This document shows positions 34,651 to 43,528 of a stretch of 64,000 bases of DNA, one piece after another. A program made the translations under genes and the position numbers. This stretch comes from JAKJEP01 sp964580995 (lineage in GTDB: Bacteria; Planctomycetota; Phycisphaerae; Sedimentisphaerales; SM23-30), in NCBI GenBank assembly GCA_964580995.1, contig CAZOMV010000007.1, positions 1 through 64,000 of the forward strand, in the 5' to 3' direction. The notes under the pieces are model-generated. The model was given only the letters and a program-made list of their open reading frames with translations. It searched no databases and was not told where the DNA came from. Numbering within the stretch: position 1 is the first letter of the stretch; each line of letters starts with the position of its first letter.

Positions 34651-35796
34651 TCAGGAAAGGCCGGATTCTTTCAGCACATCGTCCCTGGGTTCCGGTTCTT
34701 GATGGAAACGTTCCTTCCTTTTTGGGTTCGCCGGTTTTCCCTTACCGCCCTTTTTCGCCGGCTCTTTCCCTTCCCTGCCCGGGACCGATGGGCCGGGTTT
34801 CCTCTCCTCTGGTTGTACCTGCCGTTGATTCATCCATTCTTCCAGCTCCATTCGGGTTCTGGCCAGTTCCTGCTGGGCCGCATCCAGACTCTGCTGCATG
34901 GCCCGCTGTTCCGCCTGGATCTGTTCATATTCCTTCTGGTAATATTTTTGCTCATAGACACGGGCCTGCTGCTGCTCCTCCATTTTCCGGTTCGCCTCGG
35001 CTAACTGGTCCTTTAGTGCCTGGCATTTTTCCGACCAGTTTTCCTGCGTGTGCTGGAATTGCTCCCGCACCTGCTGAAGATCGTTATCGGTTTGCTGACA
35101 GCCGTCTTTCTGCTGCTGGATATCATTCTCCATCTGCTGACGTTCTTCTTTCCAGGCCAGGATTCGCTCTTCGAGCAGTTCATGCGCTTTGCTCCGGGAC
35201 TCTTCTGCACGGAGAACCTGTTCTTTCTGCTGCTGCAATTCTTCCTCCATCCGCACCCGATCCGTTTGCCAGGCCTGTATTTTTTGTTCCAGCTCGCCCC
35301 TGATTTCCGCCAGAGCCGCTTCCAGAGCCTTCCGGCTCTGGTCCCATTCCTGGCTTTTCGTCTGCAGGGTATTCTGGATTTGATCGAAGTTTTTCCGTCC
35401 CAGGCGGTGCTGGGCGATTTCCCGCTGGAGCTGCGAATTCAGATTTGCCTTCTCCGCGGCCCATTGCTGGCTGATGTTTTGAAATTCCATTTGCCGCTGC
35501 TGTAAGGCCTTTTCCAACTCCTGGCACCGCCCTCTCTCCTGCTGCCATTGGGTGACAATTTTTTGCTGCTCACCGGCGAATACCCGTTTTTGTTCTTCGT
35601 ATTTTTTCCGCATTTCCTCCAGCGCCTTCTCCGTATAACTCCGCGCCATCAGGGTGCTTTGTAAAAGGGCATCGGTATGAATAAGCTGGTTGATACGGTA
35701 CGCCAACTGCCCCTGCAGCTCCCCATGGATCCGGCGCAGGTTTTCTTCATTCTCACATCGTCGGGTCAGTTCCTCAATCAGCTTCTGCCATTCCAT
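34651..35796 (-). CDS. Glutamine-rich coiled-coil protein
   Basis: From about residue 10 to 325 of 381 the product is one long heptad-patterned, Glu/Gln/Lys/Arg-rich helix with many WQ, QQ and EE pairs, interrupted by few helix breakers. The C-terminal 55 residues are Pro, Gly and Lys-rich and probably unstructured. The start at 35796 follows a GAGAG site and begins MEWQKLIEEL; an upstream in-frame start exists at 35826. There is no signal peptide or membrane segment. I do not recognise a family; a cytoskeletal or scaffold role is only a guess from the shape. It is divergent from the GH172 gene. Confidence 0.75.
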   Translation of the reverse strand: MEWQKLIEELTRRCENEENLRRIHGELQGQLAYRINQLIHTDALLQSTLMARSYTEKALEEMRKKYEEQKRVFAGEQQKIVTQWQQERGRCQELEKALQQRQMEFQNISQQWAAEKANLNSQLQREIAQHRLGRKNFDQIQNTLQTKSQEWDQSRKALEAALAEIRGELEQKIQAWQTDRVRMEEELQQQKEQVLRAEESRSKAHELLEERILAWKEERQQMENDIQQQKDGCQQTDNDLQQVREQFQHTQENWSEKCQALKDQLAEANRKMEEQQQARVYEQKYYQKEYEQIQAEQRAMQQSLDAAQQELARTRMELEEWMNQRQVQPEERKPGPSVPGREGKEPAKKGGKGKPANPKRKERFHQEPEPRDDVLKESGLS

Positions 35797-36049
35797 ACTC
35801 TCTCTGCCTCTCTGGATCGGATTCATACATCTTGCTTATCGACAAAGAATGAAAGGCAATTCAATACCATTTCCGGAACCACACTGGATTATAGGACCAT
35901 TATTGCCATATTCGAATCCCTGCCTTTCATACCTGCGTAATTTTTTCCAGGTTGGCCGGCCAAATCCGGAAATACGTTCTGGATTAAAAAACGGAACGGA
36001 TTACAATATAAGACCGATATGCCTTTTTAAATACGTCTTGGAGATACAC

Positions 36050-38611
36050 ATGAAAGCCAAAACACGTTATTTTATGATGGGTCTTATTATATGCCTGGTC
36101 CAAACGTATGGATGCGCCGCTGCCGCCGGGGAACCGGTCGATACCGCTGTCTTATTGCGGAATCTGTACGATCTCGACCAGGTGGCGCTGTTGCGGGATA
36201 GTTCCTGTACGCAGTTTTCCAGCTATGACCGGTATGAAACCAATGCCGATGTCGGTAACTATCTGGCGATAGACGAGAATCGTACCGCCGTCCTGGCCGA
36301 TATAAAGGGTCCGGGTGCCATTGTGCGAATCTGGACCCCCACCCCCCAGGGTACCCTTAAAATTTATCTCGACGACCAGCCGACACCGGTTATCGATTGT
36401 CCCTTTGCCTCCTTTTTCGAGGATCCGCAATTTGCCCCGGTGCGAATACATATCTGCGGCGGCTATACCAGTTATTGGCCCATCCCCTACGCCAAATCCT
36501 GCAAAGTAATCGTGGAAAAACCCGGCAATTACTTCTATTGGCAGATTACCTGCCAAACCTACCCAGCCGGTACGACGGTGGAAACCCATACGAATGATCT
36601 TACACCTTCGGCTAAGGCTGAATTGGACAAAGTCTTGCAAGCCTGGCGAAATCCCGCTGATTTTGCCTTGCCCAGAACCAGTAAGTTAGGCGATTTTGAC
36701 GGGATTGACCAGACAAACCAGTCGTTGGCACTGGCTCCGGGCGAAAACAGTACGGTCTTTTCCTCCTCTGCTCCCGGCTGCATCGATTCCATACTTATAA
36801 AAACCAGCGCCAGTATCACCGATCTGAAAAAAACTGTCATCCGGGCGTATTGGGACCAGGAAAAGAATCCCAGCATCGAATCCCCTATCCCCGACTTTTT
36901 CGGTTCCGGTTACGCCAACATGGATCTTGCTTCCCTGCCGATGGTTATGAAACGGGGCGACTACTGCCTCTGCCGGTTTCCCATGCCGTTTGCTAAATCT
37001 GCGAACATTCAAATCGAAAATGGTTCCGAAAATCCCCTGCCAATGGAAGTGATAATTGAAAATCGCAAGATGAAGAATCTCGCACCCAATACGGCCTATT
37101 TCCATGCCCGCTGGCATCGGGAGATAACCCAAAATGGGATTCCTTTCACGATTCTGACTGCCAGGGGCCAGGGCCGGTTCGTCGGCTGTACCCTGACCAT
37201 GCAGGGCGGTGACCGGGGTGCCAGCTATCAGGAAGGCGACGAATTGATTTTTGTGGATGGAGAAAAAACGCCCTCTCTGCATGGAACCGGCACGGAAGAC
37301 TATTTCAACTGCGGTTACTATTTCGCCGGTGGTCCCGCTCCTATGCCGCTTTACGGGGCGACTCAATCCAGCTTCGATGGGGTATTTCATTACACCTCTG
37401 CCTATCGGTTCCATGTGCCGGATGCCATTCCTTTCACCCGGGAAATCGCCGTCCAACTCGAGCACGGCTTTGACCTGCTGGGCTACGACTGGACCCTGCC
37501 CGACAAACCCAAAACCGATAAGTGGTGTTTTCCCGGCTTGCCCTATTCCTGCACCACCTATTATTATCAAAAGAGTCCGCAAAGCGGCAAATCCAATATT
37601 CCATCTGCAAGAAACCTTGAATATTTCCGCACCCTTGGTGCTCCAGCCCGTGATGCCGTCGAAGCGGAAGACTGGAATCCCCAGGCAACCGGCGGCCAGT
37701 TGCAAATGAAAAAATGGGATGATTTGACCGACGATATTCGCGGCACGATAGTCCCCACCCTGATCCCCGAAACAGCGGATGCGGCCCTGCATTTCACCAT
37801 CCCCGTGAAATATCGGGATCGCTATGAAATCATCGCCTTCCTGGCTAAAGGGAAAGACTATGGAAAATTCACCTGCATGGTCGGCGGCCAGACCATCGGC
37901 CAGCCGGACCTGTACGCGGATGTTTCGACGATACCTTCCGGCCCGATTTCTCTGGGAGTGGCGGTCCTGGAACCAAGCGATAATTCGCTTACCCTGAAAA
38001 TCAGCGGCCCCAATCCGCAGGGCCGCTTACCGAAAATCGGCGTGGACCGGTTTTTACTGCAAAGCCATTCCCCCTGGATTCTCGATTGGCAGGTCATCGG
38101 ACCGTTCGATAACAAAGGCTTTGACATTGCCCTCCCGCCGGGTGCGTCACCTTATGTCTTCAATTTTACCGGCATCGACGAGGTCTTCCCGCCGGAAACC
38201 GATGGTTTCATCGCCAGCAATGGGTATCAGGGCAAAGCCGCGGAAGTCACCTGGAAACGAGTCGCGGCCGAAGGCAACGGCCATGTTGATCTTGCTAAAC
38301 ATCTGGGTCTGGCTGGCGAAAGCAATACCGGCTATCTCTTCACCCGTATCTTTAGCCCCGCCGAGATGGACACCGAAATGAATGTCGCCCCCAGCGACAG
38401 CCTAAAAGTTTGGCTGAATAACCGGGAAATCTTCCGCTGCGAACTGGTCCGGGATCAAAACCCCGGCTACGGCTGCTGGATGCCCATCCACCTGCAAAAG
38501 GGTGAGAATCTCCTGCTCCTGAAAGTGACCCATTCCCTGGCTGCCTTCTGGGGCTGCTTTACCCGGATCCGGGATGCAGAAAACACCATCCGCTATGACG
38601 CCGCTCCCTAA
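36050..38611 (+). CDS. Exported GH172 (DUF2961) glycoside hydrolase with C-terminal sandwich domain
   Basis: The ATG at 36050, with GGAGA before it, gives a signal peptide (to about residue 27) and 853 residues in all. The DUF2961 domain covers about residues 30-390: IKGPGAIVRIWTPTPQGTLK, GRFVGCTLTMQGG, LHGTGTEDYFNCGYYF and SAYRFHVPDAIPF. GH172 enzymes act on alpha-fructo- or arabinofuranosides, and catalytic glutamates lie in this region, one plausibly in GTEDYF. A C-terminal part with SLKVWLNNREI and QKGENLLLLKVTH is like the end of the ThuA-HEAT protein. The enzyme should work in the periplasm. Its stop codon overlaps that of the opposite gene. Confidence 0.88.
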   Translation: MKAKTRYFMMGLIICLVQTYGCAAAAGEPVDTAVLLRNLYDLDQVALLRDSSCTQFSSYDRYETNADVGNYLAIDENRTAVLADIKGPGAIVRIWTPTPQGTLKIYLDDQPTPVIDCPFASFFEDPQFAPVRIHICGGYTSYWPIPYAKSCKVIVEKPGNYFYWQITCQTYPAGTTVETHTNDLTPSAKAELDKVLQAWRNPADFALPRTSKLGDFDGIDQTNQSLALAPGENSTVFSSSAPGCIDSILIKTSASITDLKKTVIRAYWDQEKNPSIESPIPDFFGSGYANMDLASLPMVMKRGDYCLCRFPMPFAKSANIQIENGSENPLPMEVIIENRKMKNLAPNTAYFHARWHREITQNGIPFTILTARGQGRFVGCTLTMQGGDRGASYQEGDELIFVDGEKTPSLHGTGTEDYFNCGYYFAGGPAPMPLYGATQSSFDGVFHYTSAYRFHVPDAIPFTREIAVQLEHGFDLLGYDWTLPDKPKTDKWCFPGLPYSCTTYYYQKSPQSGKSNIPSARNLEYFRTLGAPARDAVEAEDWNPQATGGQLQMKKWDDLTDDIRGTIVPTLIPETADAALHFTIPVKYRDRYEIIAFLAKGKDYGKFTCMVGGQTIGQPDLYADVSTIPSGPISLGVAVLEPSDNSLTLKISGPNPQGRLPKIGVDRFLLQSHSPWILDWQVIGPFDNKGFDIALPPGASPYVFNFTGIDEVFPPETDGFIASNGYQGKAAEVTWKRVAAEGNGHVDLAKHLGLAGESNTGYLFTRIFSPAEMDTEMNVAPSDSLKVWLNNREIFRCELVRDQNPGYGCWMPIHLQKGENLLLLKVTHSLAAFWGCFTRIRDAENTIRYDAAP

Positions 38612-39831
38612 TACCAGTATTCATAGCTGTCATAGGTGACATAATAATCTGTGTAGTAATAGTCCGTGTAATAGGGATCGGTATAGTAGTAATCCGTGTA
38701 GTAATAGTCATCGTAGTATGAATCATAGTAGTCAACGTAGTAATAATCATCATAGTAATAATCAACATAGTAGTAGTCATCTGTGTAGTAATAGTAGTCA
38801 TCATAGTAATAGTCATCGTAGTAATACTCATCCACATAGACCACTTCGGTGTAAACCGGCCAGTACCACACATCTTCCTCTATGATGTAAACGTCATAGC
38901 TGGGCGGCGTATAGGCATCGAGGTAGATATGATCGATATCCCCATCGGTCTCAATGGTCGTATCCGAAATATTGTAAGCCCAAATAGTCCCGATCCCTGC
39001 CGGGCCGGCCAGAATATCACTCTCTTCGATCCAGTTCCAGACATCCAGCCAATCCAGGTAACCACCCGTCTCCACGATGGTTCCTGCCATACCGCCGTCC
39101 ACATAAATCTCCCAAATCGCCAGTTGCGCGTAGATGTCCGAATCCAGCACATCCAGGCCGACCTCCAGCAGGTTCAGCTCTTCATTGGTGGCGATGGTGG
39201 AATTTTCCAGATACCCGTCAATGGTTATGGTGCCGATGGTTTCGCTGGCATCAATCAGCGAATTGGCGGTCACATCGCCCCATACCTCCATCTTTTTCAA
39301 TTCCCCGTCCACCAGCAGGCTCGCTTCCGTAACACTGCCTTCAATGGTTACTTTCTTCAAATCGCCGTTGACCACCAGGGCCGCATAGTCCAGGTTGCCC
39401 GCCAGCGTAAGATCCTTCAACCCGCTATTGATATACCATTCCACCTGGCTGCCGTCCAGATTCGCCGTGCTATACAGGCTGATCTTCTCGACCGAATCCA
39501 CCGTCAGATTCCCCAGATTACCATCGACCTTAATCTCTTTGAGGTCTTCCCCGGTCGCATCAATAACACCGATATCCACATAGCCGTCGCCCCCCGACTT
39601 CTTCGAGGCGGTAATCGTCAGCTTGCTCTTACTGCTGGTTCCCCAAACCGTAATCGTCTCGATCTGCTCACCATACCCGCTGTCGAACGTATCGATGTCC
39701 ATCTCCCCCCGCCCGGAAAGCTTCACCGTCACGCTATCCCCGTCGATATCGACACCTTTCCACAAACCGGACAGCAGACATCTCGGTTCCAGTGTTTCAA
39801 CCTTCAGCATATGTGTTTTTTGAGCTTTCAT
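38608..39831 (-). CDS. LEPR-motif surface protein with extreme Tyr/Asp-rich C-terminal tail
   Basis: The 407-residue protein opens with VETLEPRCLLSG (residues 11-22), the N-terminal motif found on many planctomycete surface and giant proteins. Residues 25-310 are made of short, regularly spaced beta segments (GDLKKVTIEGSV, GELKKMEVWGDV, IGTITIDGYLEN), which suggests a beta-helix. Residues 335-407 contain 40 tyrosines and 18 aspartates in 73 positions, in YYYDD, YYYTD and YYYVD units, and no cysteine. TAC and TAT codons are mixed, so the composition is kept at protein level and not by simple DNA slippage. GGAG nine bases before the ATG supports the start. Function is unknown; adhesion, metal binding or tyrosine cross-linking are possible. 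Confidence 0.85.
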   Translation of the reverse strand: MKAQKTHMLKVETLEPRCLLSGLWKGVDIDGDSVTVKLSGRGEMDIDTFDSGYGEQIETITVWGTSSKSKLTITASKKSGGDGYVDIGVIDATGEDLKEIKVDGNLGNLTVDSVEKISLYSTANLDGSQVEWYINSGLKDLTLAGNLDYAALVVNGDLKKVTIEGSVTEASLLVDGELKKMEVWGDVTANSLIDASETIGTITIDGYLENSTIATNEELNLLEVGLDVLDSDIYAQLAIWEIYVDGGMAGTIVETGGYLDWLDVWNWIEESDILAGPAGIGTIWAYNISDTTIETDGDIDHIYLDAYTPPSYDVYIIEEDVWYWPVYTEVVYVDEYYYDDYYYDDYYYYTDDYYYVDYYYDDYYYVDYYDSYYDDYYYTDYYYTDPYYTDYYYTDYYVTYDSYEYWY

Positions 39832-39935
39832 GGCCTTTGCTCCTTTCTTATTCTATCAGACCCGCCTTACCCCCGCCAGGTTAGAAAAATACCCCCCCAC
39901 CAGCAAAATCCAGGATTTTCCTCTCCTCGCGCAAT

Positions 39936-39975
39936 AAAAAAGGGCATCGCCCTTACTGGTTGCGATGCCCTTTTA
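39936..39975 (-). terminator. Intrinsic terminator after the porin gene
   Basis: GGGCATCGC (39942-39950) and GCGATGCCC (39962-39970) form a perfect 9-bp stem. On the minus strand it is followed by a T run (39936-39941). It lies 63 bases after the porin stop codon. The A/T tracts on both sides mean that it could also stop transcripts from the other strand. Confidence 0.9.
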
Positions 39976-40037
39976 TTATTTGTCCCGGCGGTGCGGTGCC
40001 TCCTCATCCGAAGGAACCGCCGGACATACCATTCAAA

Positions 40038-41519
40038 TTAGAACTGGAACTGCAACTGCGTGCGCAGCAGGAGTAGGGAATTGTTCTGAATCCCATGGAA
40101 GTTTTCGCTGCTGGCGACGATGGGCAGGTCATCAATATAGCTCAGATCCATACTGAGTTTAAGATCATTGCCCGAAAGATACCAGTTCCAGCCGCCGGCA
40201 TACTCGTAGCTGTCATTGCTGCCGTCGGGATGCACACCGCCAACGCGGCTGGTCAATTCAAACGCCTTGGGCACGATGAAGTAACCGGACTGCGCGTGCC
40301 AGCCGTAATTGTCCAGGGCATCGCTCATGATACCTGTACGAACACCGTTGCCGAAATCAGCGGCATCAAATACTTCACCGCTGTCCACATCCACATGTTG
40401 GTAGAAGCCTTCCAGATTGATAGCCAGGCCGCTATATTTTAAGGAGGCATCGGCGCCGATCATGTTGGTTTCGCCGCCCAGTTCGAAGACATCCGTTTTG
40501 CCATCCACGGCACTCTTGCCCAGGAACTTGTAGCTGTCGTTATTGCCGCCCAGGAAATGATCTTCACATTGATCATTGGCATAGGCATAGCTGGTTCCGA
40601 TCATCGCTACCGGGTTTTCATGGAATTCGATGTCGGATTCGGCGTCGAAATCAGCACTCGAAGAACCCATCAGCGGGAACATCAAACGGCCGGCCACACC
40701 GGGGCTGTTGTCCGTATCGCTGTACATGGCATCGTTGTTGTTCCGGAAACCATTGAAAACCGCTACGCGATATTCCGGTTTGACATCGCCCATATCAAAC
40801 ATCCCAAAGCCTTCCACACCGGAGACCCGGTCAATGTTGAAGACCTTGTCTGCCAGGGAACGGCCCACCATCTGCAGTTTAGCGGTCGAACCGGGTTCCT
40901 GTTTGCCGAAGGGGCCTTTGAAACGCCCGGCCTTCACACCCAGTTCCGGCATAAAGGAATAGCTCAACTCATAGGTGTAGAGATACGCATCGCCCTGTTT
41001 GGTGTTATCACCCGAATCATCATCCATTTCCAGGGTGATGTTGTATTTGAGATCTTTGAGGACATGGCCCATTAACATCAAACGGGAGGTCTCTACCTCG
41101 AAGCCCGAAGCGCTGGAATCGGCGCCATCGCCGCCCGCCGCCCGGGTACCGTCGGTATTGAGATTCCGGTTGCCGTCATCGGTGTACATATAGGTGTGAC
41201 GGAACTGCAGCAAGGTATCAAATTCCAGTTTGAACTGATCGTCGCTGCTCTTGATAAAGAACCGTTTGTCATAACCGGCCGTTACCCCGGTATCCTGGGC
41301 CATACCATGCGGATCATTGGCCATCTCATTCATCAACTGTTTAACCAGCTCCGCATTCCGCTGCTCCACACTTTGATCGCTCTGCTGGGCCTCCAGCTCC
41401 GCGACCCGGTTTTGCAATGCCTGTATCTGCGCCTGCAGCTCGGCATCGCCGGCGGCCCACGCTGTCGAGCAGCCGATCAGCACGATTACCGCCATAGCAA
41501 ACTTCATACCATGTTTCAT
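40038..41519 (-). CDS. Outer-membrane porin, OprP/OprO-like
   Basis: The ATG at 41519 follows AAAGGAAA, and the product of 493 residues has a signal peptide ending STAWAA. A short coiled coil (about residues 25-60, QALQNRVAELEAQ) comes next, then a long beta-rich region of alternating hydrophobic and polar residues, with LMLMGHVLKDLKYNITLEM, GVKAGRFKGPFGKQE and GVEGFGMF. The last residue is phenylalanine (LQFQF), as expected for a beta-barrel inserted by the Bam machinery. It matches phosphate-selective porin O/P-like proteins, but specificity cannot be told. A terminator follows and the gene is transcribed alone. Confidence 0.85.
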   Translation of the reverse strand: MKHGMKFAMAVIVLIGCSTAWAAGDAELQAQIQALQNRVAELEAQQSDQSVEQRNAELVKQLMNEMANDPHGMAQDTGVTAGYDKRFFIKSSDDQFKLEFDTLLQFRHTYMYTDDGNRNLNTDGTRAAGGDGADSSASGFEVETSRLMLMGHVLKDLKYNITLEMDDDSGDNTKQGDAYLYTYELSYSFMPELGVKAGRFKGPFGKQEPGSTAKLQMVGRSLADKVFNIDRVSGVEGFGMFDMGDVKPEYRVAVFNGFRNNNDAMYSDTDNSPGVAGRLMFPLMGSSSADFDAESDIEFHENPVAMIGTSYAYANDQCEDHFLGGNNDSYKFLGKSAVDGKTDVFELGGETNMIGADASLKYSGLAINLEGFYQHVDVDSGEVFDAADFGNGVRTGIMSDALDNYGWHAQSGYFIVPKAFELTSRVGGVHPDGSNDSYEYAGGWNWYLSGNDLKLSMDLSYIDDLPIVASSENFHGIQNNSLLLLRTQLQFQF

Positions 41520-41961
41520 AATCTTTTCCTTTCGCTTAAAACAACAATAAAATTTCGCTACCTGTTCCACCGCAGAACAGTATCATTACAAAGATTCTCC
41601 TATTTCAGGAATCAGGTCCGTCTTTTTCCTAATCGTCAAAATCGAAAAAACCACTTAAAATTATACAAATTTTATCTTCCTTCGCCGGAAATACAAAAAC
41701 TCGTACCAATGCTGAGAAATGGCTTTTTTATACGCTCACCAAAATTTTTCGCGATTCGATAAATAATGCTAAAATTCCTGACGATCCGATCGGTTCCAGG
41801 TTGAACATCACGGTAAACCTTGATAACCTCTTAACGATTAGAAACATTAATAGTGCTTTAAAATTGTTTTGCAAGAAAAATTTATATTTTTATTATAAAT
41901 CAATCCAAACTCAAAAAAAGATAAATTCTTTTTCCACAGGATGTTATAAAACGGAGCCTCT
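41520..41961. other. AT-rich intergenic region between porin and HAD genes
   Basis: About 440 bases separate these divergent genes. Apart from ribosome sites next to each start (AAAGGAAA on the minus strand, CGGAGCC at 41954) and several AT tracts likely to contain promoters, I see no gene, repeat or clear operator. Confidence 0.5.
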
Positions 41962-42660
41962 ATGCTGCGGATGGTAATTTTTGATTTCGACGGAGTAATC
42001 GCCGACAGTGAACCGGCCCATTTTGAGATGCTCCGCCGGGTCCTCAAGCCCCACCAGATCGATTTATCCTGGGATTCCTACTGCCGAAAATATCTCGGCT
42101 ATGACGACAACGAATGCGTCCAGCATATCCTGGAAGATCATGCCCAACCGGCGGCATCAGCACTGATAAAAGAGATCGTGGCCGAAAAACAGCGCCATTT
42201 CGCCGATTATATCCGGGAAAACTGCCTCATTTTACCCGGCGTCCCCGAACTACTGGCCGACCTGAAACAAAATCAGATCCTCTGTTCCATCCATTCCGGC
42301 GCCATTCGCACCGAAATTGAAACCATTCTCCACCAGGCTCGGCTCCGCGATTACTTCCGCCAAATCGTATCAACCGATGAGGTTACCCGCTCCAAACCCG
42401 ATCCCGAAGGCTATACCCTCTGCCTCAACAAGGTCAATCGTACTCTAGCGTCCGATAACCAAATCCTGCCCTGCCAGTGCCTGGCCATCGAGGACAGCCT
42501 CTGGGGCATCCAGTCCGCCAAGGCCGCCGGCATGTTCTGCCTGGCCACCGAAACCAGCTACCCAGCCGCTCAACTGCCCCTGGCCGACAAAATCGTCAAA
42601 GACCTGACCGGCCTCCATACCGCCGACCTCCAGCAAATCCTCAACCACACCCCAAAGTAG
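41962..42660 (+). CDS. HAD-superfamily hydrolase, beta-phosphoglucomutase/phosphatase-like
   Basis: The 232-residue protein has all four HAD motifs: IFDFDGVIADSE at the N-terminus with the two catalytic aspartates, CSIHSGA for motif II, KPDPEGY for motif III and AIEDSLWGIQSAKAAG for motif IV. A helical cap sits between the first two motifs, as in beta-phosphoglucomutase and 2-deoxyglucose-6-phosphatase relatives. It should act on a small phosphorylated sugar in the cytoplasm; whether as mutase or phosphatase is not resolved. It stands alone between a porin and a small exported protein gene. Confidence 0.88.
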   Translation: MLRMVIFDFDGVIADSEPAHFEMLRRVLKPHQIDLSWDSYCRKYLGYDDNECVQHILEDHAQPAASALIKEIVAEKQRHFADYIRENCLILPGVPELLADLKQNQILCSIHSGAIRTEIETILHQARLRDYFRQIVSTDEVTRSKPDPEGYTLCLNKVNRTLASDNQILPCQCLAIEDSLWGIQSAKAAGMFCLATETSYPAAQLPLADKIVKDLTGLHTADLQQILNHTPK

Positions 42661-42666
42661 CGGCCG

Positions 42667-43020
42667 TTACATCCCGGCGTAGGTCTGGGCTTCCGCCAGA
42701 CTGATACAGTTGTCATTGTTGCTGTCGCAGAGGGTCAGGGCGTCATTGTAGCAGGCGGATTCGGATAATTTGGTGCTGGTGTTGGTCGCCATGATGAAGG
42801 GAATCACAACCACTTCGTGTTCCTGATCCTGGCTTTGGCAGGAGCAGAGACTGGCATGGTACTTATTATGGAACAACTGGGAGGCCTCGGCCGTTTCGAA
42901 CTGTACCTGCCGTTTGGCCTCGTTTTTCCGGATTACCTTGTCGCCGGTGTACACGAACAGACAACCGGCTGACAAGCTGAACAGAAATGCAAACATGGAT
43001 ACCACCATCGCTCGCCACAT
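42667..43020 (-). CDS. Small exported protein with EF-hand/dockerin-like end
   Basis: The start at 43020 follows a strong GGAGG site and gives a 117-residue protein with a signal sequence (MVVSMFAFLFSLSAGC); the cysteine at residue 20 could be lipidated. Four more cysteines follow in the mature part. The C-terminus DSNNDNCISLAEAQTY has the Asp/Asn spacing of a single calcium-binding EF-hand or dockerin loop. Its role is unknown; it could be a surface lipoprotein. Confidence 0.7.
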   Translation of the reverse strand: MWRAMVVSMFAFLFSLSAGCLFVYTGDKVIRKNEAKRQVQFETAEASQLFHNKYHASLCSCQSQDQEHEVVVIPFIMATNTSTKLSESACYNDALTLCDSNNDNCISLAEAQTYAGM

Positions 43021-43528
43021 AATCGATACCTCCGTATTGTACCTGATTTTTGTAAAATTTCCCGTACATGGATCCACAATATATATAGATAGATGCAAAA
43101 AATAGAGAAAGGTTACAAAAAATCTTCTTTTTTCGTGTTTTTTTCAGTTTGACGGGTGCAGTTTTTCTTTTAGAAATTGTCCCGTAAAGCTTTGCGCCAT
43201 CCGGCTGATTTCCTCCGGGCTGCCCGAAACGCCAGCTCCCCCATCCAGCCGCCTCCCCGTTTCCCTACCCCCGTCACCCTTTTTCACCCTTCCCGCCTGA
43301 TCATTCCCCACCCTTTAGCCAGTACTGTAAGAAATGCAGGACATCCGCTCACCACGCTTTTGCCACTCCCGTGTCGCACTTATGAGTTGAATCCGCCGGT
43401 GTTTGATTCCTTTAATTCTTAAGAAAATGACAGACGGGCATGGAAATGATATATTTGGGACATTATTATAAACCGCGTGTGCAATTCCGGGAAATACCGG
43501 AATCGCACTCCCTACCCGGCTCGACCGG
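43021..43528. other. Intergenic region without a supported gene
   Basis: About 500 bases. It holds T-rich stretches at 43110-43170, a C-rich stretch at 43200-43320, and an inverted repeat (ATTCCGG at 43484-43490 with CCGGAAT at 43497-43503) just beyond the LRR gene. The hairpin has no T run, so it is not a standard terminator. Short open frames here have no support. Confidence 0.5.

Noticed and set aside
43480..43506. Hairpin after the LRR gene as an intrinsic terminator
   Set aside because: The 7-bp stem is good, but no T run follows on the minus strand; it is only recorded as an inverted repeat.
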